The notes: generated by a model not told the origin, from the sequence alone. A stretch of 64,000 nucleotides of DNA from Polytrichum commune (GCA_950295325.1 OX485807.1:24149666-24213665), one strand, 5' to 3'. Shown: positions 22,591-34,926, numbered from the stretch's first letter. Program-made: numbers and translations.

Positions 22591-25500
22591 ATAAGGTAGA
22601 TGGGTCCTAAATGGTTACTTCTTCTAAGTAACCCTCTTCTCTTAGGATATGAAACATGCAATTAGCACAAGATGGTTGGAAATTTCAAATTGAGGCCATG
22701 GCCACTCTCTTCATAGTTTTTGGAGCTTATATGAATATGTTATAATCAATATCAATGTGAAGATTCTCGTGCTCATTAAGTGGCCATATAACTGGACCCA
22801 CAATTATGCTCACTATTGAATCTAGAATGGTTATTAAATTTGGAGCACGTAGTGCAATCTCCTAAAAATACTTGTCCTTTTAGTATCCATCCTTGGAGCC
22901 AAAGCTAATCATATACCACTCTAAGTATAGGTGTTCAATTAAGATAAGTAACCACATTAGACACTACTACTAAGGGGATGAAGTTTTAGACACAAGCATG
23001 TGAGAATGCGTGCAATCTACAAAGATGTTTGATGACATGGCAACTTCTTGGGACAAAACCCTTGTCACATGGGAAGAGCCATTAAAATTTTGAAACACGC
23101 AAGGCTTGGGAACTAGTTTATCCCATTGGCAATGTGAATTTGCACTTTGAAAAAGTGGTTCAACCCTTCTAGCAAATATGACAAGTTTTAGCTTGGGTCA
23201 AGTGGAGGAGGGGCCCCTCCATATGACACCTTGAGACACTTTGGGCCTCTCAAACTTGGAAGGGTTAACTCGTAAATGCTTTTTGAGCCCAATTTGGGCC
23301 TCTCATATATCATGGTATTTTAAGATTTTACAATTTATTGTAGATTGTGATGTGACTTCTAGTAGATATTAATAGCTTGTTGCTTTGCAAGGTCATTTTT
23401 CTTGACAATTACACAAATTTGAAGAGGGTTTGAGTAAGATTTTCATATGATCCATTATTAAGAGAGACTACACTATAAATCTAAATATGGAAAAAGCGAT
23501 TAGGGATTAACATCATAGCATGATATTGATTGCTTTAATCACCTCATGTTACCATCCAATGACAGACTCTACAACAGCAAACAATTCACTACCGGTGTTC
23601 AAATCAGCTCCATGTGCCAGTTTATACATTACAAGCATGAGCCTCAAACAATTGTCATGCGTCACTAGAAACTTGTCCTTGCCCTACAAATGACGCAAGA
23701 TAATGTAGGGTGTTGTCTAGTTCAACACAACAATTATTTCCTAGATTTTTTATTTTTTGGCACATGTCATATCTACATTGGTCAAGACCATGTTCAATCG
23801 AATGTGGAAATAAGCTTTCGGCAATCAAGTGTTAAACCACACAACACCCTACAGTTTCCGTGCTTCAATAGGCATTCCATTCACAATTGGGTGTCTAGTT
23901 TCTTTAGAATTTGCTTTAATCGGTTTGCAATATCACATAGTGTGCATTTTGACACTCTAAAGTTGTGTCACCAACAATCATCATCAAATTTAGCCAAGGC
24001 AATAACCCCACCAACCCCCCCCCCCCAAATAAAAATAAAAATAAAAAAATGAATAAAAATGTGTTAACTACTGCAGGGTTTCACTTAAACTAGTCACCAA
24101 GCTCACCATTGATTTCCAAATTGGAATTCCAGTGAAAGGAGTGCAAGGACATAGCTAAGTAGAGAACTGCGGTATGTGGGCCTTAATCGAGCACTAGTCT
24201 TATGCACACAACTACATTTGAGTGGTATATGGCAAGGCTTGTAAGTTATAAATGGGCACTAGATAGCGCATTTTACAATGAGATTGGACTATGTGCTCAA
24301 AACACCATTATGAGTTTCAGTAGTGAACATAGTTGAGGATGGCATGTGTGATGACTTAAAGAGAGAGCAAATTTTTAGTTTGACCTCTTACAATTATTCC
24401 TTGTCAACTATGGTTATGAAACTTCCAATGATAATCTTCACAATTCACAATTGCTAACCAAATGCCACATTTCCTTATATAATTCAACAGTCAAAAATGT
24501 TTGTGGAGTTAGATGTGCCTACAATAAGATCATACACCTTATGCATTGAATTGCCAACTTCTATACATTGAGTTTATACATGTACACCAATCCTTGTGAT
24601 GCTAGGATCAAGAATAGATGTCAAATTGACACCGCACAAAACACATAAATGATCTCCATTGCTTAGGAGTTAACTCACCCTTCTTAAGGTTGTCCAGTTC
24701 CACCATATGCACCCTTGAGAGTTGCCCCTCTCTATGTTCCCTACCCCCAATGACCTTGTATGTTTTCTAACAATATATGTTCATCGTCAAAAAAAAACAA
24801 TTGTCCAAAGAACGTTCATTGGTCTTGTGTATTTGAACCTTATGGCAGGACACCGGTTAAACCCTAAAGCCCGTGTCAACATCAAAAATGGTCAGTCAAG
24901 GGCGATCAAAGCGGCGTTGAGATTATCTCAACGTCATGTACACGCTCTAATGTTCAAAGTTGGTTTCTATTTTTTATTACTTACAACCACAAAACCAATC
25001 ATTAAGGAGGCTCCGATTTATTTGGGACACCGGTGTCCCGCCATAAGGTTCATTTGTCGAACAACAGCTAAATGTTTGTTTGTGGGCACTAAAATAACAA
25101 ATTAATGAACAGAATCTGAAAGTGCAAATGATTAACATTTGATAATGAATCAGTGTTGATACATTTTTGGTCATTTTGTGAGTGTTACACTTTTTGAGGT
25201 GTAACATATTTTCACCTCTACATTTACCCAATGAAGCACTTCACATTGATTCAAATCCGAATTCATCCTTTTAAATCTTGCAACTCTAAATCATAGAAAC
25301 GAAAAACGGAAAGAAAAAAACAAAACAAACAAACAAACAAACAAACAAACTGTATGCTTGATGGGCGTTGATTGAATGTTGTAGTTTGATGTGATTAAAT
25401 CATTGTGAAATCGGTGTTGATGCATGAATTTTGAGATGGGAATTTGGGAGGGCCTCTTGGATTACTTTAAAGGAAAGTGAAAGAGAATCCTCACTTTGAC

Positions 25501-26600
25501 CTCTTCCGACTTTTGCAATGTTTGTGATTCGCAAATGTTAACCGGAATTGAGAATTGTTCCAACAGCCAAAATCGTGTGTGGGGTTTGAAGTGCCCACAT
25601 TTTAGGGTCACACACCTAACACACACGATGAATTCAAACAATGAATTCAAAAGGTGACTTCAAGAGCAAGAGGCACCAAATCTAACCGCATTCCATCATA
25701 TTCTTGAATGTGTTAGCAAACCCATACTATGGATATTAACAGGGTTGTGTTGGAGAGAACGAGTTGACTTGGTAGTTTGTGCGACTCGAGTTCCGTTGAA
25801 GGTGTCGTTGAGGGATAAACATCGATGGGGCAAAAATTGAGATATGCTCAGCCATTTCACTGTCATGATGTTATTGCAAACGAAGATTATTAGTACGGTA
25901 GCTGAACAACTTAAAACAAATGCGGAAGTCTTACTTGAAGACTCACTAAAATGTATGAACAGGTCCAACCATATGCATTAAAAGATGCCTGAAGGTTCTC
26001 CAATGCAAGTAGGTGCAGAGCCTCTGGGCTGAGGAATGGCCCAATGGATTGGCACTTGAAGATTTTGTTGGTAAAAGCACTCTTGGAACCCACGCACATA
26101 CTCATGGCATACATTTAACTTATCTTCCTCTTTGGAACTCTTTGAATTGGTCCCACAAATCTACTTTGGCCCGACCCCACTTTGGCCCTATCTGCAGCGT
26201 ATTGAACCGACAACTCGCACACTACATCTATCTATTTGACACCATCCTGTTCGGCTTTTGACTCACAATTATGCAATTTTGGTGGGAAGGTTATGAATAT
26301 GGCAACAAGTCAAAGCTTGTGCGCTGGGTTCTCAGGAGGAACTGTAAAAAACTGGGAGGGCTTCGAGGAGAGAACGGTACCTACCAGACTTCGTAGAGAG
26401 AGAAACCTCGATTGGAGATGTTGAGATGCATGCTGCCTTGAGCAACCTCACCATTTATCCGGTTGCTATCTCAAGAGAGAAATCTAGATCTGCTTCCATC
26501 TGCACAAGATCAAAACTCATTTCGGTTGCAGAGTCACCGACTTCAGACATCTCCAATACCGAAGGTTGATCGAGTTGTCACAGGCACACATAAGCATGCA
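22591..26600. other. Long gene-free stretch
   Basis: No gene that I can support. Simple sequence: C-run at about 24017-24026 followed by an AAATAAAAAT repeat, and (CAAA)n at 25320-25350. A 127-codon frame at 24722-25105 and several 60-90-codon frames lack motifs. The stretch is probably old repeat DNA. Confidence 0.4.
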
Positions 26601-26601
26601 G

Positions 26602-26735
26602 AGTCACATTCTACCACAGATGCAAATGGACGGACAAAATACACTGTTGTGAAACACACAAGTGTGAACATGCAACATCACATTGTATCACAGATACAAA
26701 TGGACGGACATAATACAATGTTGTGAAACATACAA
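26602..26735. repeat. 73-bp direct duplication
   Basis: The block around CACAGATGCAAATGGACGGAC is repeated 73 bp downstream as CACAGATACAAATGGACGGAC, with the following TACA(C/A)TGTTGTGAAACA also shared. It lies beyond the 3' side of the DUF1635 gene. Confidence 0.7.
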
Positions 26736-27099
26736 CGATGGAAAAGGTGCAAATTGACACACGCAAGGTGAATCGCACGCACGACATGGGAAAGTGTCTC
26801 CCTGGAGTCTGAGACGGAACAGGCACCACCATAACCAGCAAAGACAAATCAAAAGACAATGCCAACTATGACAAGGTGACCTTTCGCCCATAGAGGCTAA
26901 TTTTTTGCGTTTTCATTGAAAGAAAAGAGATACAATGCGATCTGCTGGTATGCCTACACTAAAAATTAGCTCCGCCACAAACTGCATCGAGTCCATGTGT
27001 ACAACAGGAGTAGAGTTAAGACATCGATAACATGATGCTGGGCTGCTGAGGTACCCGTCAAGATACCAAGGTGAGCTACTAAAATCGTAGACCAACTAA

Positions 27100-27660
27100 A
27101 AATTGCGTGATGCTAGAAAACAACACACCAAGAGCAAATATGAGATCTGCCTGGGGTTGACTGATTGGTGCAAAGAAAATAGGATCCCTGCAAAGACTTC
27201 TATTCTTATCCGGAGAGTGGCAAATACAACACTCCAGGTGCCAGTAAAACTTCGCGTCGCGAAAAACTTGCCCGGGGTTGACGATGTGACACGGAAGTGA
27301 CTGTCTGCAACTCTATCTACAAACAGCCACAAGAAAGTGGAACTGTTGACGGAAGAATACAACACACCTAGTGCAAGTAAAACCTCCCACACCGGGAGAA
27401 ACTTGACTGGGGTTGATCAAGCAAATAGCTCTAATAACTATTTGCAGAAAGTGCAACTGAATCTGCCTCCCTGAATAAAATCAAAACAACACACCAAGTG
27501 CAAGTCTTAAGTAACTTGACTGGGGTCGACTCGAATCCAACACCACAAGTGCAAGTCCAAACTCATCAAAGTAACTCCACTGGGGTTGACTACAAAGCCA
27601 ACACACGAGAGTGAATTCCACACTATGATGAATGACTTGACTGGGGTTGACTACTTCAGC
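27100..27660. repeat. Degenerate ~60-bp repeat in the 3' flank of the DUF1635 gene
   Basis: The block CTTGACTGGGGTTGAC recurs at about 27151, 27272, 27406, 27521, 27581 and 27641, with spacings close to 60 or 120 bp. A second block, ACACACCAAGTGCAAGT, recurs between them. On the minus strand this region begins right after the stop codon at 27678, so it probably forms the 3' UTR or its continuation. Every unit carries TTGAC, the W-box core bound by WRKY factors, though in a 3' position. Confidence 0.7.
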
Positions 27661-27677
27661 ATAGTGTACATATACAC

Positions 27678-29534
27678 TCAATGAATTTTAGCATACTTAT
27701 GGGGCTGGCTTAACATCCTCATGTCAGGACCCAGGTGGCCCATACTGCTTACGCGAACCATACCCTGTGATGCACCTGTAGACATTGTCGAAAGTGGTAA
27801 TGAAAGATGGGAGAGCATGCTCTCCTGCGAGGGGATTGGCACAGGGAGGTACATGCCATTGTGTTGGTCAAGACCACTCCCGGCCATCAAACCCGTGTTG
27901 CTAAGTGATGTTTGAGACATGTCGCACGAAGTTGAAGAAGACATTGACACTCGTGGGATGTCAAGTGTATCCAGTGCTGGTGGGGGATGCCTCCATTGTG
28001 GTAGTGGTCCAGCCACAAGCAGCGTTCGTAGCAGTGGCCCGGCTTGCATTACGGCTTGAAGGAGTTTCCCCTTCTCTGGAAGGGACTTGAGCATCACCTG
28101 GAGGTCGGCCTCAGGGGGCTCTGGAAGATGAACTGGTCGTGAAGAGAGATGCATTGGGCTAGAAACCCCCATAGTTTCAAATCGTTCCAGTGGGCTCAAA
28201 AGCGCTGCAACAGCTGACCCACTGTGAAGGTTTACAGAAGGTAAACCAAGGCTGCTGGACAATGGAGGCGAGCTCATGCCTGGAGAGGAGTAAGGAGAAT
28301 TGCCTCCTGGTATAGCTTGCCATGCAGGGTGCTGCATAACAGACATTGTTGAAGGTGATTCTCTGTGCTGCATAAATGACATTGCAGAAGGTGATTCTCG
28401 ATGTTGCATCGCACCCAATGCTGTTGGAGAGTCCCGACGTGGCTGCATCATAGACATGGCTGATGGTGAATCACGATGTTGCATAACGGACATAGCAGTT
28501 GGGGAGTCCCGATGTTGCATGGCTGACATTCCAAGTGGTGTTTCCCGGTGAAGGCGCCCTGATAATCCTGAAGGCGACTCTCGGTGCTGCATCACCGACA
28601 AGACGGAGGTTGGATCCCGATGCCGCTTCACAGAAATTGCTGGCAACTTGCGCATTATCTGTTGATGGAGTAGTGCTTGCTGTTCTGCCTGACGCTGCTG
28701 CTGCTGCCTGCATTCTGCTGCTGCTGCTTGCATTCTGCATTCTTCATTCTGCTGCTGCATCTGCTCCAGCTGCCCCTCTGTGAACTGCTGAGAAAGACCC
28801 ATGTGGTTCAGTTGATGATGTTGACGAAGATGAACATTCTGCTCCAGTTGATACTGCTGCTCCACATGCTGTAGTTCCGGTGACGAAGGCGCCTGCTGCA
28901 TATCTTGGAGCCTACTGCAGCTCCGTTGTAAGACTGGTGATGTGGGACCCTGATAAGACCGGCTCAACGTGGAGTGATCTTCTGGCGAGTGCATTTGCGG
29001 GAGTAGGCCATTTGAGCAGGCATCAGGCGATGGAAGGCCTAAATCTTGAAGAACCTGAGATGCTTCTTCCAACTGCTCCATGTGGCTTTCATGGCGCATG
29101 AGCTGTGCGTGTGGAGAGGAGAGCTGATGGCTGACTTGAGAAACATCCTCCATGTGCTGGTCAAGCTGCATCGTTTGCACCTGAGGAGAAGAGAAGTCAT
29201 GGTCGTGAAGCTCTAAATGTTGTTGAAGCTCTTCCAATTGCTGCTGTTGCTGCTGTTGCTGTTGCTGCTTGCGTGCTTCCACTGCTGCATCCACGGCGCT
29301 TGGAATGCTATCGATGAGACATGAGCCATTCCTGCTAGGCGAACGAGACAGACGACCTCGCAGTTGCATCACGGTCTCCAGTGCTTCATCCCTCTCTCGT
29401 CTGGTTGCTTTCAGTTGCTCTTCCAAGTGTAGCACACGCGCTTCGTGTAGACGGCTTTGAGCATTTGCAACAGTTCGGGCAGACTCCAGCTCGTGTGTTG
29501 CACACAACAGCAAGTGCTTTAGATCTTCGCTTCT
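27678..29534 (-). CDS. DUF1635 family protein, glutamine-rich (main exon)
   Basis: The long exon encodes about 618 residues on the minus strand to a TGA at 27680-27678. It begins with a splice acceptor (GTGTGCAG|AGAAGCGAAG) since an in-frame TGA lies just upstream and no ATG is available; the first exon is therefore missing from this entry. Conserved parts: an N-terminal coiled coil (SEDLKHLLLCATHELESA and RRERDEALETVMQLRGRL) and the C-terminal signature LPEKGKLLQAVMQAGPLL then VAGPLPQWRHPPPALD, both typical of plant DUF1635 proteins as I know them. Between them lie a polyglutamine tract, long Q/H-rich coiled regions and about eight 12-residue repeats. The function of the family is not established; many SP sites suggest phosphorylation. 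The frame is intact and GC-richer than its surroundings, so the gene looks functional. Confidence 0.85.
   Translation of the reverse strand, partial: RSEDLKHLLLCATHELESARTVANAQSRLHEARVLHLEEQLKATRRERDEALETVMQLRGRLSRSPSRNGSCLIDSIPSAVDAAVEARKQQQQQQQQQQLEELQQHLELHDHDFSSPQVQTMQLDQHMEDVSQVSHQLSSPHAQLMRHESHMEQLEEASQVLQDLGLPSPDACSNGLLPQMHSPEDHSTLSRSYQGPTSPVLQRSCSRLQDMQQAPSSPELQHVEQQYQLEQNVHLRQHHQLNHMGLSQQFTEGQLEQMQQQNEECRMQAAAAECRQQQQRQAEQQALLHQQIMRKLPAISVKRHRDPTSVLSVMQHRESPSGLSGRLHRETPLGMSAMQHRDSPTAMSVMQHRDSPSAMSMMQPRRDSPTALGAMQHRESPSAMSFMQHRESPSTMSVMQHPAWQAIPGGNSPYSSPGMSSPPLSSSLGLPSVNLHSGSAVAALLSPLERFETMGVSSPMHLSSRPVHLPEPPEADLQVMLKSLPEKGKLLQAVMQAGPLLRTLLVAGPLPQWRHPPPALDTLDIPRVSMSSSTSCDMSQTSLSNTGLMAGSGLDQHNGMYLPVPIPSQESMLSHLSLPLSTMSTGASQGMVRVSSMGHLGPDMRMLSQPHKYAKIH
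28330..28645 (-). repeat. 36-bp minisatellite encoding a 12-aa repeat
   Basis: Within the DUF1635 protein about eight copies of a 12-residue unit with consensus MSVMQHRDSPSA follow each other, keeping the reading frame. Each unit holds one SP dipeptide preceded by R-(D/E), a possible proline-directed phosphorylation site. One unit has a single extra residue (MQPRRDSP). Confidence 0.85.
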
Positions 29535-31990
29535 CTGCACACATGCAGTTCACACCTAGTCATTTTAAGGGTTGCGCATATTACGGTGTTCCACATGTAG
29601 CACAACTCACCTCCGTACAAACGGTTAGGCTACACGTGTTAGGATCTCACCATACCTCACAAACCTACATTCCAGGTAGTAGGTAACCGGTCTCCACGAA
29701 GTGCTTGTAGCCATCCATGACATATCCATTTTCGTTAGTAGGCGAAGTCTCCTGGAGAGACGAACTGGTACCAAGATTGTTCTTTTACCATCATGAAAGA
29801 TGTATTTTTAAGCATAGTTCGAAGCACTTCTCTCACCGAAGACACTAAATCATCTGAACCACTATCATGAGTAGCAGGCTACAAGCCAGCCATTATACAC
29901 CTTACGAAAGAGAACCGACGAGCCAAACTGCCGCCAAAGATGAAGGAGAACAAAGACCTCCCGACAATATAAAACTGCTAAAATATTACTTGACTCGACT
30001 TAAAGCTTCCACATGAAGCTCAAATAGTTCAAATAATGTGGGCAGAGCACATAGGTCCCCGCAAGCCCAGACGCCAAACGCAATTTTGACGCAGATGTGG
30101 CTCACATATCTGGACTGGCTCTACGCTTACTTCAGGACATTTACACATGCAACCTGATGATTCAAAGAGCAGCAGCTAAAGACAGACCACATTTACTCCT
30201 AACTTCAGCTGTACAAATCAACAAATCCGGCGAGGTGAAAAGAAGCAGGAAAGAGGAGAGGTTATTACATCCATTGGTGATGCACACGATGATGCACACA
30301 GATCAGGCGAGAACATAGGTCCGGAACTCGAGATGCCACCATGACCGAGGTGGAATAACGAACTCGTCGATCCAGATATGCTGCCGTTGAGCGCCGCCAA
30401 AGAGCCTTCCATAGCCGTTTCAGTTTCAAGGAGTCTTTTCCGAGATCTCAGGTTACACATCTGCTCAACTTTCTGGGAAATGTGTGGCGCACCTCTGCGT
30501 TGGAGAAGAGGTCGAAGTGGTAGCAAAGCAAATCCCGGGATAATCACCTACCACCGTGCGCCAACTTGCCGACATTCATCCATGATGAGTGCACATTCCG
30601 TATTTTCGTAGCAAAAAGTACGCATCGCGATTGAAGCCATCAAGTGGAGATGGAGCAGAATATTGATGTGCTGGAGAGGTATTCCCAGGCGCGATGATAC
30701 TTCTTGACCGAGTTCTTGACGAAAGAAGGTGAGCCAGCGTTACCTTTGTCAAGCTAAAATGTTCTTCTGATGGATCGAGAGAAAGAAGCGAGAGGTGCAC
30801 AGCTGGCTACTAAAAAGACAGAAACTGCACGGGCATTTGAAAAGTTGAACCGTGCGAGATCTACCTACATTCACGATATCTCAAGCTCTTCCCGCGCACC
30901 TCATTGAAAAATAGCGCCGCGACGGAAAATGCGGATATCGCCCCGAGTACGGATCTATACATAAATTTCTACAAGATCATGCATTCCCTCTACACGCACA
31001 CGAGGAGGGAAACGGAGCTAACGAAGGGGCGTGGAGCTGCCACGTCCACCTCTACAACCTTCTACTACATACACTATCATAACAGGCTTCCCACTGCCAC
31101 AATATATATCACTAGATAGCACATGCAAAACACCTGACAACCACGGTACAGACACAAACCGCAACCACTAAAACACTCTATCACACACCAGACGCTACCA
31201 CAAACTACCAACTCCAACCTGTTTTTTTGCAGCGTTCTTTTTCATACTCTCAACTCACCAGACAGGCCGCGAGACGAATTAAAACCACAAAGGACGGACG
31301 GACAACAGACAGACAGACGCAGTGGGAAGCCCTACCGGAGCGGCTCGCAACTCGAACGACCTCCTCACCAACACAACGTTGTCCACTATCAACCCCCCCG
31401 ACTCCGGCGCAACAACAGAGCACCACCAGCCCCGTACACGGAACTTGCTACACACCACAAGCTCACAGCTACACCACGGCCAACACACTAACATCCACCT
31501 CTCGCACAAAATAAAAGAAAAAGAAAAACCAAACTACCCTCACACACTAAGCTACAGTGCACTCCGCCACAATCCCCTGAACTCCGTTGAAAACTCACCA
31601 AACCCCGCACTGAGAGGCTCGTTGGAGAGAGCCGAGCGTGGGGGTGACGATGCGCGTGGGTAGTGATGCGCGTGGGTAGTGGAGTCCCGGAGGAGAGGGG
31701 GAAGCAGTATCGGCTATGGCAGCCTGACGCGATGCGAGTGGACGAGAAATAGAGAGACAGAAAGACACAGATGAGAGAAAAGAGAAAACGAGAGAGAAGA
31801 GCGGAAGAAGAAAGAAGAGGGCGGAAGGAGCGAGACACGAAGAAGGAAGAAGAAGAAGAAGAAGAAGAAGAATAGCCTAGAAGGTGGGCAGAAGGAGTGG
31901 GAGGTTTTGTTGAGGTGGCTAGAATCGCGGGTTCGAATCCCGGCGGCTCCACGGGGCCGGGGGGAGGGTGTGGGGGGGTGCATGAATACA
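29535..31990 (-). promoter_or_regulatory. Upstream region, leader and probable first exon of the DUF1635 gene
   Basis: Minus-strand sequence at 31700-31900 is strongly CT-rich (including a (CTT)n run at 31848-31873), as in many plant 5' leaders, so transcription may start near 31900. A candidate first coding exon is 30412-30300: ATG, then MEGSLAALNGSISGSTSS, ending at a weak donor (CT|GTGTGC) whose phase would fit an acceptor two bases inside the main exon. This is a guess; other short exons are possible. The plus strand of this region shows no gene. Confidence 0.4.
31930..31940 (+). other. Isolated tRNA-type B box
   Basis: GGTTCGAATCC with flanking CGCG...CCGGCGGCTCCA looks like the T-arm and 3' acceptor side of a tRNA or tRNA-derived SINE. 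No matching acceptor strand (GGAGCCG) or properly spaced A box exists upstream, so it is at most a truncated relic. Confidence 0.35.
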
Positions 31991-32598
31991 TAGTACCATG
32001 TAGTAGGCCCCTACTTAGCAAAGTGTTTACAATTAATGACTCCATGGGGAATTAATGCAGAGTGTTAATGATGCATAGTGATGGTGTTTAATGAGCCTTT
32101 CCTAGCCTTTCCCCGGCCCTTTGCCTTTCCCCCTTCATTTGAGGGCCGGTCAAGGGGCCATGCATCATCTTCCCAACACTTACATACGGGAGCACATGGG
32201 CCTTCGCTATTGGAGGGTACGTGGTGGGCCCCGTTTCCTTCCTCTCCCGCGACCTTCCCACATGCGGCCCATGTTTTCAAGGCCCCATTCGTCTCTAGAA
32301 AAACCCTTGGTTAACTTACCGAGGGCTCGGTTGGTGGTGCCTTGGAGTTGGGGCCCCACCCATCTTACCTAACATAGAGAGATGAAAAATGCAACCGACA
32401 ACAATATTGTGACATGGGAAAAGTTGTAATTTCTTTAGCAAACGCGACTCGTGAAATCAAATCCATTGTTTATTCATTCATCCCAATCGGTTCTTACTAC
32501 GATAATTTGGGTCGTTGCTTGTTCTTTCCGGCATCCAATCATTTCAAGGAAGTAAATTTGGTGTTATTATTGTGTTTCTTCGTCTTCATATATCACTA
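31991..32598. other. GC-richer spacer without a gene
   Basis: A block at 32090-32350 is rich in CCC and GGG and may be part of an unclassified repeat. No long frame with recognisable motifs, no tRNA and no inverted-repeat ends were found. Confidence 0.35.
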
Positions 32599-32802
32599 CG
32601 TTGATTATCCCAATTAATATGTGTTGCTATTCGGAGCTCCTCAGTGCAAAACATCCTCATTGCTCCTAAGTGTCATTTCTACTAAACAAAAGTTTAATAG
32701 ATTGTTTAGACATTATAAAACATATTTGAATTTGCTTGGTAAACTAGTCAAAGCACTACGTAACTCCGAATAGTAACACACACTAATTGGGATAATCAAC
32801 GC
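32599..32802. mobile_element. MITE, 204 bp (family A)
   Basis: Arms of about 40 bp: left CGTTGATTATCCCAATTA then TGTGTTGCTATTCGGAG; the right arm is its inverted copy with a few changes. The inner arm resembles the ACTATTTGGAGT part of the MITEs at 49983-51455, so it belongs to the same broad family. Non-coding. Confidence 0.7.
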
Positions 32803-33010
32803 GTCTTTCCACATCGAAACCATGAGTTTTCTATTGTGTCGCCTCTACTTCAATAAGATTGGTGGGAGTGCAACTCAAACAAAATTTATGTAATTTGCGA
32901 TACTTAATCAATGTCTCTTGTTGTTCTACATTACACAGTGTGATGGCCGCTTTACTTAGGATGTTAGGTAATTTACCAAGTAAAGCTTTGTATACTTTAT
33001 ATTTCAAAAT

Positions 33011-33052
33011 GAATTGTATTCCCAAATAGTAAGTGACACTTAAATACCATAA
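33011..33052. mobile_element. Right end of a MITE of the same family
   Basis: The sequence CCCAAATAGTAAGTGACACT matches the right terminal arm of the MITE family described at 49983, 50549 and 51220. A matching left arm is not visible nearby, so this is a half element. Confidence 0.5.
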
Positions 33053-33628
33053 ACAACGAAGACCTTGCTGTTCTCGGGCACTATGCATAGAACTGGTATA
33101 GAAGCCTCTACACATCATGCTCCCAATGCAATGCCTTGGAAAGTCGAGGGTCTCCCAAATAACACCCATGTATTAATAATACATGGAGGGGCAGTGCTTT
33201 TTGTTTGTGACTGGAAGACGGTTCCGGCAACAGGGAAAAACATGCCCCTCTCATGTATGCGGGCAATGAACGAAACGAATCAACCAGTTCTTACAAATGA
33301 ACCAGTTGAGTTTGAGGTCTAAGATTTTGAGGAAACTTGCCGTTCTTTTTAGAGGACTCTATGGAATACAACTCAAATTAGTGAAAGAACAATGGAAGAT
33401 TACAACACGTGGTTGGTTGGCCTTGGAAACGCCACTGGGATCTCAGTTGATTATGTATGCCCAGAAACTTCCTTGTACATTGGATGATGCGGACATGTGA
33501 ATAACTTAAATGAAGGAAAGCTTCTATATTGATTGAGACTTAATGGGATAAGCTAAGGTTTGACTAGAATTACTACTGGAAGCTAAAATGTTTTGAAACA
33601 CAGTGTCAAGTTACACTCAAAACTTACC

Positions 33629-33853
33629 GCTACATTGTTTATGGTTTTTGTGTCACTATGGATTTGGGAGTACACAACATTATAACTTCTTACAATAGGT
33701 TTTGTTGTATATCTACAAAGATTGAATAGGTTGTTGGACATTGTATACATAATTGACTCTTACTTAGTACAAACATGTCTTCTTAGTAAAAAAAGTCATA
33801 TTATTGTGTAACTTTGAGTAGTAAGTGATACTAATTACCATGAAGAATGTAGC
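33629..33853. mobile_element. MITE, 225 bp
   Basis: Left arm GCTACATTGTTTATGG then TGTGTCACTATGGATTTG; right arm its inverted, mutated copy ending ACCATGAAGAATGTAGC. Non-coding, same general family as the 49983 element. Confidence 0.6.
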
Positions 33854-34428
33854 CTAATAGTATCCAACTACATCATAAAGTTTTGGGGGGTAAGGGTTCA
33901 CAACACATAAGGTAGAAACACCCAATTCCAACACCAACTTTTCTCCAAGGCAAAATGTGGAAGACAAAATGCTGATGATCAACACTATCCATTTTGAGGG
34001 GGGCTATGTCACTTGGAAGGGTCAAATGAGGTTCTTGAATCAAATTAACACAATCAACATCGAGAATAGCGAAATTGAAATACTTCCAGGATTGTTTTCA
34101 CACGAGCTTCATTCACAAGAAGAGATTCAAAGTATACTTGACAATCATTAATGTAAATTGAAAAATCCATTGTATTTTTGTTTTTCCAAATTACTTTTGT
34201 TGAGTGATACAATCATTGAGCCGGTATCCGGCACATGCCATCACTAGCACCTTACATGGTAGGATCTAAGTAAGTAGGTACAGAGCTATAGGACCATGGC
34301 ATATCCAAGGGTTCGGATATCATATTCGTGAATCTTATAAGTAGGGTGAGCAACTATTTTCTTATATTCATCAATCTAAACATGTTTTATCTATTGTATT
34401 TATGTGCTTAATGCTTTATCACATGGCT
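33854..34428. other. Gene-free spacer
   Basis: A 64-codon frame at 33957-34151 has no known motif. Nothing else seen. Confidence 0.35.
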
Positions 34429-34926
34429 GAGGGCCACTTCACACACAAGCCAAGAGCCGTGACCATGAAATTGTGAGAGCCCAAAAGAAAGTGTCCAAAG
34501 GCCGTCCCAAGACACTTTCGAAATCATGCAGTGTGGTCACGGACCCTCAAGTGTAGTGTGAAATCATATGTGACCATGCCCTCAACCGAATGCTATTTCA
34601 ATGAATTTCTATTCATGCGGGTCCTCGCACATGATAAAATAGAATAAATCAGCGGTTGTGAGCGTTTAGAGTGCCATGGTCTCCCGGTTTTGTGTTAGGC
34701 CTACCTCCAAGAGGTGGGTTGTTGAAAATAGTCCGAGCGACCATGAAACATGATCCATTCGATGCCATGTAGGAATCCATGTGGACTTTACATCCAACTT
34801 GCATTCACATTCTCTGTTGGTCCCTCAAGCGTAGTGTAAAGGGAACTTGGACCGGCTCCACCTTTTCCACCAATGAGAGTGCTTGACACGGGCTCTCGGT
34901 CTCGTGTGTGTGTGAAGTGGCCCTCA
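34429..34926 (+). mobile_element. AGGGCCACTTC element, copy 1 (~498 bp)
   Basis: Ends are GAGGGCCACTTCACACA and its inverse TGTGTGAAGTGGCCCTC. The body is closely matched by copies at 43861-44615 (opposite orientation) and 47607-48090 (same orientation). The (C)AGGG-type end is compatible with a hAT-like non-autonomous element, but no clear 8-bp target duplication remains. Confidence 0.7.

Noticed and set aside
28300-29101. Several plus-strand frames of 60-95 codons
   Set aside because: They are antisense shadows of the repeat-bearing DUF1635 exon.
29535-29540. GTG as start codon for the DUF1635 protein
   Set aside because: An in-frame TGA lies just upstream and the bases GTGTGCAG form a good splice acceptor, so this is an exon boundary rather than a non-ATG start.
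31322-32045. Frames on both strands around the CT-rich leader, including a 185-codon minus frame
   Set aside because: Driven by low-complexity CT/GA sequence and the tRNA-like B box (which gives the common IRTRDS-type translation); not a protein gene.
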